A stretch of DNA of 49,743 bases. Source: Candidatus Krumholzibacteriota bacterium. GTDB taxonomy: Bacteria; Krumholzibacteriota; Krumholzibacteriia; LZORAL124-64-63. Where the stretch lies: NCBI GenBank assembly GCA_024275485.1, contig JAJRZA010000073.1, positions 1-49,743 on the forward strand, in the 5' to 3' direction. The stretch's first letter is position 1, and every line of letters starts with the position of its first letter. This document shows, piece after piece, positions 42,877 to 49,743 of the stretch. Under the pieces are notes generated by a model, which was given only the letters and a program-made list of their open reading frames with translations, was not told where the DNA came from and did not search any database. The position numbers and the translations under genes are program-made.

Positions 42877-43506
42877 TCAGCGAAACTCAGCCTTCACCGA
42901 ATCCCAGGTCTCGGTTTCGGCGAGAGTAGTTGCTCCACTGAGATTGATCACCATGGCCATTCCCATCATGACCGGATTGTTGCCTTCACAATCAACAGCC
43001 GGCTGATAGGGGCCGGCCGCCAACAGATAGGCGCCATCCGCGTCGGCAATCATGGTCACATGAAGAGTGGCAAGCAAAATTGAAGGTTCGGTAACGCAAA
43101 CCTCTGAGGAGCTGATGACACCCAAAGAAGGAAGTCCCTCGTGCTGAAAGTTGGGGTTGAAATCTATTGAATCGACCAGGATGGCAGCCCCACAACAAAC
43201 CTGATGCAACACCCAGGCCAAGGAAGCGAAATCCTGTTCCAAGAGAGTGTCATCATCGACACCAAAAACACAGATGTAGATCTCGAATTCCTCACCAAGG
43301 GCCACATCAATGGATTCTATGTAGTGATCCGGGGAGGCGCTCAGGCCGAGACGCGGTGCCTGGGCCCTGGCTGACGTCACGCCCAGCACAAGAAAAAGTA
43401 GCGAAGCAACTGCAACCGTGAAGTATAGCCATTTGCGCGATGTTTTACTTTTTTGGTCCCGAGTCAGGCGGGCCTTGACCATTGATGCTGGGCGATGGTT
43501 GTTCAT
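42877..43506 (-). CDS. small exported protein of unknown function
   Basis: This 209-residue product has a basic N-terminus and one hydrophobic segment (WLYFTVAVASLLFLVLGV) followed by ARAQA, a likely signal peptide. The mature part begins PRLGLSASPDHYIESID and includes FEIYICVFG, four cysteines, and ILLATLHVTMIADADG, reminiscent of a cohesin-like beta sandwich or secreted proteins that report mean property values. It has no C-terminal sorting domain. AAGGGA precedes the ATG. I do not recognise its family. It shares a terminator with the convergent selenoprotein gene. Confidence 0.65.
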   Translation of the reverse strand: MNNHRPASMVKARLTRDQKSKTSRKWLYFTVAVASLLFLVLGVTSARAQAPRLGLSASPDHYIESIDVALGEEFEIYICVFGVDDDTLLEQDFASLAWVLHQVCCGAAILVDSIDFNPNFQHEGLPSLGVISSSEVCVTEPSILLATLHVTMIADADGAYLLAAGPYQPAVDCEGNNPVMMGMAMVINLSGATTLAETETWDSVKAEFR

Positions 43507-43674
43507 GTTTGGTCCCTTATTGAAAAACCATAGAATGATTCGGGTGTCCGGATCATTGAGAGGCTTTATCAGAACTGGAGTTCAAAAAAGCTGTTTTCTT
43601 TTCAATATAATATGATGGGTGATGGGGTGGCCGCAAGGGGGTCGAAAAATTGGGGGTAGAAAACAAAACAGCAG
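43507..43674. other. spacer upstream of exported protein gene
   Basis: This short AT-rich stretch contains TATAAT near 43608. No good -35 was paired with it. The minus-strand promoter of the gene at 42877-43506 is expected here, but I could not assign it. No gene was seen. Confidence 0.35.
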
Positions 43675-43878
43675 TCATTCAACCCCATGCACTCGAATAC
43701 CAAGTGAACCGGACCGCCCAGCATCGTCCACCACGGTGAAATGATGCCTGCCCACCGTTGGCTGGAAGAAAACAGCTTCCCCCGGCTGAGCACCAGTTAA
43801 CCTGTGGAACGTAGCATAAGTTCCCGGAGTGGAAAATGGGTTATTGAATTGTGTTCCAATGAGGGGGGCAAATCTCAT
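43675..43878 (-). pseudogene. penicillin-binding protein 1C C-terminal fragment
   Basis: A 67-codon frame carries QPGEAVFFQPTVGRHHFTVV followed by DDAGRSGSLGIRV and a stop. This pattern (PGRHxLTVVDxxGRSxSVxVRV) closes the BiPBP_C domain at the end of PBP1C. The transglycosylase and transpeptidase domains are not present upstream, where the beta-helix gene ends at 43898. It looks like the last scrap of a pbpC gene replaced by the neighbouring surface-protein locus. The match is short, so a chance resemblance remains possible. Confidence 0.45.
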
Positions 43879-43886
43879 TGCCCCCC
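43863..43886 (-). terminator. GC-rich hairpin after beta-helix gene
   Basis: GGGGGGCAA at 43863-43871 pairs with TTGCCCCCC at 43878-43886 around a six-base loop, just past the stop of the minus-strand beta-helix gene. No U tract follows on either strand, so terminator function is uncertain. Confidence 0.45.
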
Positions 43887-43897
43887 GGTAACAAATG

Positions 43898-46800
43898 CTA
43901 ACGAATCATGGCCATCTTCCCTTTCAGGGATTGCCCTGTGGCGTGCACTCGATACAGATAAATTCCCGATGATTGAGCCTTCCCCGAATCATCATTGCCA
44001 TCCCAGGCCACCTGGTGGCTTCCCGCCGCATACCGATCCCCGCTGATCAACCGACGAACCCGCCGGCCGGTGACATCGAAAATTTCCAGTATTACCGGAC
44101 CGGGTGCCGGCAACTCGAAAGAGATGTCGGTGCGAGGGTTGAAAGGGTTGGGTGAATTGCCCAGCAAGGAAAAATGGGTCGGAAGTTCCGTTTCCGGCGT
44201 AGCGCTGACACCGGTGCAACCTATGGCAAAGGCCCCCACATCCAATCCACAGGCATTGTTTTCCGCAGCACAGGGCGAAGATTCCGCAAGATGGAAATCC
44301 CCCTCTCCGGCATTGCAGAACAGTGGATCAAGGCTAAAGTTGCAAGCCACACCCAGCAATCCGTCCAAGGCTTCGGTCCAATCCCCACCGGCATTGCCAT
44401 AAACGTTGCTGCCGTTGGCCTGGGCAAAGCTTTCGGGATCGGTGGCCAACACCGCCGGACCGTCGGTTCCAAAGGCCACAATGCAGGAATTCAGTGCCAG
44501 GGAACCATTCAAATCACATAATATCTGCGCATGGGAACCCGTCCCGCCGTTGCCGGTAATCGTAGATTGTTGGAAAACGAAGTTGGCGCCGTGGTATAGG
44601 GTTACTCCGCTTCCCCAGGAGCTGCTGGTATTGTCCGCGATGATGGTTCCGGTCACCGAGCCCGTGCTGTCGTAATAGAGGAAGAGTCCCCCAAAAAGAG
44701 CTGAATTGTTGTCTGTGATTCGGCAATCGGTCACAGTCAGATTGCTGCTGTATGCTGATAGACCACCGCACTGTTCGGCGGTGTTGCCAACGATCTCGAT
44801 ATCGGTGAGATCAACCGTCGCAACCGAAATGGAAATACCCCCGCCGTATTGAGCCTGGTTTCCCTCAATTCGACCTCCTGAATACGATGCAGTACCGTCA
44901 AATTGGGAAACTCCCCCGCCGTGAATTGCGGCAACTCCGTTGGTGATGGAGCAGGAGGTCAAAGTTGTATTCGCCTCAAAAACATACATGGCACCACCTG
45001 AGGTTTCGGCCACGTTCTCATTGAAAGAGCAATCAGCCAGGTCTGCGGTGGACATGAAACTGGCCAAAGCCCCGCCATTGTTCGCCGAATGGTTGCGGTC
45101 GAAATTGCAACGGGCAAAAGACACCGAGCCCGACAGGATGTGAACCGCACCACCATCGACAAGTGAAGAGTTGTCGGCGAAAGAACAATCCTGCAGGTTG
45201 ACGTCCGAGCCAAGCATGTACAGGGCACCTCCCTCGGATTGGTTGGCGTTGCGGTCGAAGGTGCAGGTGTCCACCACGCCGGTGGCGTTGCTTATGGTAA
45301 GGGTTCTGTGGACGACATTGTCGCTGAATTCGGTGTTTGCCACCCGGAAATCAGGCACTCCAAACAATCGCAACCCCTGGCTGCCGGTACGAAATGCGCA
45401 GTGATCAATAACCACCGGCCTGGTGAGCATACTGTCTATTTCAGCAGCCCAGCCTGCTGTATGGTTGGTGAAGGTCGTTCCGGTGATGGTCACCCCGCCA
45501 AGCGAGGAACCGTGATGACGCAAGCCGTCGCTGTTGGCATCGAAGGTGCAATTATCCACCGTCAGATTGCAGCTTTCAGCGTAAAAGCCGCCCCCCTCGG
45601 TGGCGCTGTTGTTGGAAAAATCGGTCCCATTGATGGAGACGGTGCAGGACCCAAATTGCGCGCCCCCGCCTAGTTCCTCAGCCTGGTTTCCGGTAAAACC
45701 GCACTGGTCAAAGGAAACCTCGGCTCCAGAGGCATTCACCCCACCTCCTCCCTTGAATGAGTTGTCCGAAAATGTACAGCTGAAAAAATCTGCAATACCA
45801 CCGTCGATTTCTACGGCACCGTCATACCACTGGCCGGTGTTTGCCGTGAACCCACAATCAAAAAACTGGGTGTTCGAATTGAAGCACTTTACTGCACCCC
45901 GGCCTTCTATTCCGTACCCGGAAAAGGTGGATTGCTGAATGGTGGCCTGTGAATCATTAATTCCAAGCATGGGCATGCCAACAGAGTCCCCAGTGTCGAG
46001 TTCCTCGAAAAGGCATTGATCCACGAGTATCGACTCGCAATTATTGAAAAACGCGCCACCGTAATAGCGTCTTTCCGAACGGAATTCGCTCAACCGAATC
46101 TGGACCGACCCCAGCGCATCAAGAATATGAATGCCAGACGTCGAATAGTTTTCAAACACGCATCCGGAAATCTCCACGTTTTCAAACGAAAAAGCCGCGA
46201 TCTCACTTCGGTGATCGCTGAAAGTGCTGTTAAGTACCTGCAATGATCCGGAATCGAAACCCAGAGATGAAGAGCCCAGGTTATTGGAAAAGAGGCACCC
46301 ATCAATCAAAAGTGTACCAGTGCTGGAATGATAGATAGCCCCACCTCGACCATAAGGAGGAATATCGAATGGCAACCATTGGTGGACGGTATTGTATTCG
46401 AAATTGCAGGACAATACCCTCAGGCTGGATCCATTGGTCACCCGAATGGCTCCACCAAAATAATCTTCCGGGGGATCCTGATTGGCATTACTGACTCCGT
46501 TTCGCATGGTCAAGTATCTCAAGGTTGCCGTTGCCGGCTCACCTTCATGGATCCGGAAAGCGCGATGTTCATCGTCAAAACTTCCTTCAACATCCAAAAT
46601 GACCGTGGCCGGATCCCCATTTCTCCCCCCCACCGACAATGATTTGCCTCGCAGTTCAATATCCCGATTTCCTGCTCCGGTGTAAGTCCCGTCTTCCAGG
46701 GCAATGACCGCCTCATAGGGCACGGCATCCACTGCGGCCTGAATGGTCGGGTGCATCCCGCTGCCATCGGCAAACAAAACGTAGACCGGGGCGGGCCAGG

Positions 46801-47881
46801 TTGAATCGGTGGCCTTGGCCCCCAGCCGCCCACAAGGGTGCGAGTCTCCTGCAGGACTGGCCGGCATGAGCCCAAAGTTGGCAGGGCTGCCCATGGGGTC
46901 GCAGAATTGCGGATCAACATTCGCGTTGTTGTTGATAGCTTCCTGTCCCGACAATGAACCAACCCAATCTCCGCCTTCGTTGCCGAAAATATCGGTGCAA
47001 CCGATGATATAGGGGCCACCACTGTTATCACTGCAGGCGGAACCGCCTCTTCCGTAGGCGATGATGGAGTTATTCAGGCGGCACAAAGCCCCTTGTTGCA
47101 GATAGACGCCGCTTCCAATGCCAGCCGCGTTTCTGAAAAGGGTGCTGTTGTAAAGCCTGACCTCTGAATTTCCAGTGGCGGATACGACACCACCGTGACC
47201 GGCGGAGTTCTCGGTGAAAATGCAAAAAGTGAAGACCACCGGACCACTGTCTTCCGCATACAGGGCCCCACCACGGTCGGCCTGGTTTCCCGAAAAAGTG
47301 CATCCTTCAAAGGTCGCAGAGCTCTCCTGTTGAGCGAAAACGGCGCCACCTTGCCCATAATAAATGGCACTGTTGTTTCGAAACTCACAATTCAGGAATG
47401 AGGGCAGCGACCCCTCAACCGCATAAACGGCACCGCCAAAATTCAGGGCCGAATTGTCGGCAAAAATACAATTTTCCACCGTGATGGAACCTTCAAGAAG
47501 GCGCAAGGCCCCGCCATGTTGTGGGCCGTAGCCATTGACAATTGTTATCCCTCGCAGAATGGTGCCGGCATCCAATACAGAATATTCAATGCCAAAATGA
47601 GGGTCGGCTTCGGACCCCTGGCAATCGATCACGCACAGGGAAGGATCGCCGCTTTGGGACTCCAGTGTGACCATGGTTTCGTTGGTATCGAGATCGCGAT
47701 TGCCCGGTCCGGTAAAAATACCGTCACCGAGTTGGACCACATCGCCGTCATTTGATGCGTACAAGGCAAGCTGGATGGTGGGAAAATCTCCACTGCCGTC
47801 CGGGGCGACGTAATAAGTAGCACCCAAGGCGGGGCCGATCAGTAGAGAAAGAAGAAAACTCGCCAGTACCCATGAACGCAT
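43898..47881 (-). CDS. giant right-handed beta-helix surface protein with C-terminal sorting domain
   Basis: The product from the ATG at 47881 has 1327 residues. The open frame continues 32 codons upstream, but the signal peptide (MRSWVLASFLLSLLIGPALG) and AAGGTG site fix the start. Two parallel beta-helix blocks follow, each introduced by a similar cap (YYVAPDGSGDFPTIQLAL and YVLFADGSGMHPTIQAAV, both leading to GNRDxx). They are built of repeats such as NNSATEGGGFYAESCNLTV and DNSSLVDGGAVHILSGSVS (pattern N-x-A-x-x-GGA). The last roughly 90 residues form a FlgD-like sorting domain (GNSPNPFNPRTDISF, DVTGRRVRRLISG, SSGIYLYRV, end AMIR). It is probably exported and surface-anchored, as an adhesin, glycan-binding or carbohydrate-active scaffold. 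The anti-sigma gene lies about 120 bp upstream. Confidence 0.85.
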   Translation of the reverse strand: MRSWVLASFLLSLLIGPALGATYYVAPDGSGDFPTIQLALYASNDGDVVQLGDGIFTGPGNRDLDTNETMVTLESQSGDPSLCVIDCQGSEADPHFGIEYSVLDAGTILRGITIVNGYGPQHGGALRLLEGSITVENCIFADNSALNFGGAVYAVEGSLPSFLNCEFRNNSAIYYGQGGAVFAQQESSATFEGCTFSGNQADRGGALYAEDSGPVVFTFCIFTENSAGHGGVVSATGNSEVRLYNSTLFRNAAGIGSGVYLQQGALCRLNNSIIAYGRGGSACSDNSGGPYIIGCTDIFGNEGGDWVGSLSGQEAINNNANVDPQFCDPMGSPANFGLMPASPAGDSHPCGRLGAKATDSTWPAPVYVLFADGSGMHPTIQAAVDAVPYEAVIALEDGTYTGAGNRDIELRGKSLSVGGRNGDPATVILDVEGSFDDEHRAFRIHEGEPATATLRYLTMRNGVSNANQDPPEDYFGGAIRVTNGSSLRVLSCNFEYNTVHQWLPFDIPPYGRGGAIYHSSTGTLLIDGCLFSNNLGSSSLGFDSGSLQVLNSTFSDHRSEIAAFSFENVEISGCVFENYSTSGIHILDALGSVQIRLSEFRSERRYYGGAFFNNCESILVDQCLFEELDTGDSVGMPMLGINDSQATIQQSTFSGYGIEGRGAVKCFNSNTQFFDCGFTANTGQWYDGAVEIDGGIADFFSCTFSDNSFKGGGGVNASGAEVSFDQCGFTGNQAEELGGGAQFGSCTVSINGTDFSNNSATEGGGFYAESCNLTVDNCTFDANSDGLRHHGSSLGGVTITGTTFTNHTAGWAAEIDSMLTRPVVIDHCAFRTGSQGLRLFGVPDFRVANTEFSDNVVHRTLTISNATGVVDTCTFDRNANQSEGGALYMLGSDVNLQDCSFADNSSLVDGGAVHILSGSVSFARCNFDRNHSANNGGALASFMSTADLADCSFNENVAETSGGAMYVFEANTTLTSCSITNGVAAIHGGGVSQFDGTASYSGGRIEGNQAQYGGGISISVATVDLTDIEIVGNTAEQCGGLSAYSSNLTVTDCRITDNNSALFGGLFLYYDSTGSVTGTIIADNTSSSWGSGVTLYHGANFVFQQSTITGNGGTGSHAQILCDLNGSLALNSCIVAFGTDGPAVLATDPESFAQANGSNVYGNAGGDWTEALDGLLGVACNFSLDPLFCNAGEGDFHLAESSPCAAENNACGLDVGAFAIGCTGVSATPETELPTHFSLLGNSPNPFNPRTDISFELPAPGPVILEIFDVTGRRVRRLISGDRYAAGSHQVAWDGNDDSGKAQSSGIYLYRVHATGQSLKGKMAMIR

Positions 47882-47999
47882 GATGTCACACCTTTCCTTG
47901 ATTCGCCGGAGTCCACGAAGGGGATTGATTTCCCCGCACACCAACAAACACGGATGAATCATCAAAAAAAGTTGCACCTGATAGGTCGAAATTTGAAAA

Positions 48000-48797
48000 T
48001 CAGGGAAGAGAGGGCTGGATCACGGACACAGCCGACGATCCAAAACGGTCCGACAGGTATGACTGGACCAGGTCAGGGTCAGCAATGCCACTCAGGGCAT
48101 TTATCACCGCGGCAGGATCAGGGGCCTCATCCCTGCTGAGAGCCACCCAAACGGTGGTGGACAAGTCATCAAGTCGCCAGGTGTATGGGGCACCGGTAGG
48201 AGGCAAGACCATCGGCTGTCCGGCAACTACTGGCCTAGCGTTGGTCTGCAGGGGATGCAGAACTTTCAGGCTGCCATCCGATTTCCGGGCCACCACAACG
48301 GGCCACCCAGCCTCGGTGGGCGTAAAGCGCACAACAAAAGCATCCCCCGCTTGCAGCGGCGCGCCTTCGGCTCCGCGATGCACCTGGGGTGAGGTCAAGC
48401 GAAGCTCCAGAATCAAACTGGGTTCAACACCCTGCCAGGGAATCCATAGAAATATCACCAGGCAGGCAGCCAAGGCTAAACCCAAACCGCTCCAACCCAG
48501 GGGGTTCAGCAGTCCGCGGTTTCTATTCTTTCCCACAATCTTCAAAAGTTGCCGGCGGCTGGCATCAGCCTGGCGCAGATCTTCTCCCACCAATCCGGCT
48601 GCGGGGTTGTTATCGGGATTGGGCGGCAGAAGCGGAATGTCTCCCGGATCCAGAGCCTTCTTTTCGGCACTCTGGATCTTGTCCAGTAGGCCCTTGCATT
48701 CTCGACACTCCTGCAAGTGGGCCTTGGCAATCCCCAACTCATCTTCATTGAGATCCTCGTACTGAAGGATCAGATCCATCAATTCACCGTGTCGCAC
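48000..48797 (-). CDS. zinc-finger anti-sigma factor with periplasmic DUF4384-like domain
   Basis: This 265-residue protein begins with a short helical zinc-binding domain (AKAHLQECRECKGLL, the HxxxCxxC of ZAS anti-sigma factors) that would hold the sigma factor in the cytoplasm. One membrane helix follows (GLALAACLVIFLWIPW). The periplasmic part (about 140-265) resembles DUF4384 (LQAGDAFVVRF...GWPVVVARKSDGSLKVLHP...VVAGQPMVLP...WRLDD), a domain usually seen with kinases and caspase-like proteins. It lies 66 bp downstream of the sigma gene on the same strand, the standard arrangement. Confidence 0.82.
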   Translation of the reverse strand: MRHGELMDLILQYEDLNEDELGIAKAHLQECRECKGLLDKIQSAEKKALDPGDIPLLPPNPDNNPAAGLVGEDLRQADASRRQLLKIVGKNRNRGLLNPLGWSGLGLALAACLVIFLWIPWQGVEPSLILELRLTSPQVHRGAEGAPLQAGDAFVVRFTPTEAGWPVVVARKSDGSLKVLHPLQTNARPVVAGQPMVLPPTGAPYTWRLDDLSTTVWVALSRDEAPDPAAVINALSGIADPDLVQSYLSDRFGSSAVSVIQPSLP

Positions 48798-48863
48798 GAG
48801 ATCACCTCCTTGGTGTCATGAGAAAGGACGGAATGGGGTCCAGCCAAAGTTGCAGTAATATTT

Positions 48864-49496
48864 TCACGACCCCTCCTGCCCGGCCTGAAGGCCCAAACGA
48901 CGCGCCAGACAACGGCGCAGAGCCAATCGTCCTCGCCTGATCCAGGCCCGTACCGTGTTAAAGGGAGTATCCAGGGTTTCGGCAGTCTCCTGGTATGTAT
49001 AGTCACGCAACAAAAGCAATCGCAAAGCGTGACGTTGTCCCTCGTGTTCAATTCCATCTAAACAGCTTTCCACCGCGGCGACAATTTCAGATCTTTCCAG
49101 ATCTTGATGGGGGCAAGAGGCACCGGGACCGTCGTTGGGCTGGTCGGCAGGAAACCCGCCAGTCTGGATTTCCCGATCTCTGCGCCGGCAATGGGTCCGG
49201 CGAGCTTCCAGCAGCAAAAACCAGGATCGCTTGCGGAACCAGGACCAAAATCCTCCAGGGTGCCGGAACTGAAAAACTCCAGACTCGATATCACTAATAA
49301 TGCGCAGAAGACAATCGTGGGTCCAATCACGGCGCAGATCCTGATCCGGGGCTAGACGGCAGGCAAAACTGAAGACGGCATCATGACTGGCGGTGATCAA
49401 GGCAGCGCGGGCATCGGGTTGCCGGGCTGCAATACCTTGGACGAGGCGCTGCTCGTCCCAATCACTTTGGCCGTGGGTGTTTTCAGGTGGTTGCAT
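48864..49496 (-). CDS. ECF-type RNA polymerase sigma factor
   Basis: This 210-residue protein has a sigma region 2 (RAALITASHDAVFSFACRLAP...DWTHDCLLRIISDI...FWSWFRKRSWFLLLEARR) and a region 4 helix-turn-helix (LLLLRDYTYQETAETLDTPFNTVRAWIRRGRLALRRCL). The linker contains three cysteines and a proline-rich stretch. It would direct RNA polymerase to a specific regulon when released by the adjacent anti-sigma factor. The order sigma, anti-sigma, beta-helix protein on one strand suggests the surface protein is a target or cotranscribed. A good promoter lies 65 bp upstream. Confidence 0.88.
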   Translation of the reverse strand: MQPPENTHGQSDWDEQRLVQGIAARQPDARAALITASHDAVFSFACRLAPDQDLRRDWTHDCLLRIISDIESGVFQFRHPGGFWSWFRKRSWFLLLEARRTHCRRRDREIQTGGFPADQPNDGPGASCPHQDLERSEIVAAVESCLDGIEHEGQRHALRLLLLRDYTYQETAETLDTPFNTVRAWIRRGRLALRRCLARRLGLQAGQEGS

Positions 49497-49560
49497 GGAG
49501 AATTAGCCTAAACAGGAAGGAAATTGGGGAATCCTCAATTCGGATTTGTTAAGTCCAAGT

Positions 49561-49589
49561 ACTATACCGGATGATTCCTCAGTAGGCAA
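49561..49589 (-). promoter_or_regulatory. sigma-70-type promoter of ECF sigma gene
   Basis: On the minus strand TTGCCT (49589-49584) and TATAGT (49566-49561) are separated by 17 bases. The -10 matches consensus at five of six positions and the -35 at four. Transcription would begin near 49554, about 58 nt before the ATG at 49496. Since this is a housekeeping-type promoter, the sigma gene may be transcribed constitutively rather than only by itself. Confidence 0.6.
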
Positions 49590-49743
49590 CCTCAACTCCA
49601 GTGGAGGATTTTGCGATGCAGCCCATTTCTGAGTCCCGAGAGCAAACGCTATGGCGTTGAAGTGGCCTCCTCCCTGCACTTTTCCCGCCATACGACCAGG
49701 ATTGGCCACATTCTGCACCGTTTGCCACAATTTGTCCAACTGA

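Noticed and set aside
49503-49739. 78-codon minus-strand frame at the window end
   Set aside because: It starts with TTG, shows no family motif, and overlaps a good promoter for the ECF sigma gene.

Overview
The window looks like a chromosomal segment of an uncultured Gram-negative bacterium of the FCB (Fibrobacteres-Chlorobi-Bacteroidetes) sphere, of the Krumholzibacteriota / Eiseniibacteriota / Latescibacterota kind. That placement is inferred from protein style only. Four exported proteins end in the same roughly 90-residue FlgD-like / type IX-like C-terminal sorting domain (NPFNP ... SGxYxYR ... K/R). There is also an OmpA-type protein with thrombospondin-3 calcium repeats, together with SBBP, dockerin-like, cohesin-like and beta-helix surface proteins. 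No rRNA or tRNA gene, CRISPR array or complete mobile element was seen.

Layout. (1) 0-3.7 kb: a dead IS256-type insertion sequence with an in-frame TGA in its transposase, a glycosyltransferase, and the 5' stub of a second IS256-type transposase whose ribosome-binding site lies in a hairpin. (2) 3.7-16.8 kb: an AT-richer surface-polysaccharide island. It holds a frameshifted methyltransferase, an AsnB-type amidotransferase, a membrane-anchored GT2, four GT4-type glycosyltransferases in all, a DxD glycosyltransferase, an O-antigen ligase/polymerase, an SGNH-like hydrolase and an exported lectin/lyase-like protein. (3) 17.2-25.3 kb: a plus-strand unit of an 1819-residue surface protein, a small cohesin-like surface protein and an ABC exporter. 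A self-contained unit for a 46-residue peptide follows (strong promoter, RBS, ORF, perfect terminator). (4) 25.6-35.9 kb: more ordinary genes: DinB/ClbS-like protein, OmpA/TSP3 protein, exported thioredoxin-like protein, HDOD protein, tyrS, aroC, aroA and a MATE exporter. (5) 36-41.7 kb: an OPA-type MFS transporter, a decayed chemoreceptor, a membrane PP2C/SpoIIE phosphatase overlapping a metallo-beta-lactamase-fold hydrolase. (6) 41.7-49.7 kb: a probable secreted selenoprotein, a small exported protein, a PBP1C tail fragment, a 1327-residue beta-helix surface protein and an ECF sigma / anti-sigma pair with its own promoter.

The most interesting item is the gene at 41975-42799. An in-frame TGA sits exactly where TlpA-like thioredoxins have the first cysteine of CxxC (giving U-G-G-C). 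It is followed, 24 nt later, by a hairpin whose apical loop is GGTCT, the hallmark of a bacterial SECIS. The protein has a signal peptide and ends in the same sorting domain as the large surface proteins, so it would be a surface-sorted selenocysteine redoxin. Second is the 46-residue peptide gene at 25385-25525, which resembles a RiPP precursor and lies directly behind an ABC exporter.
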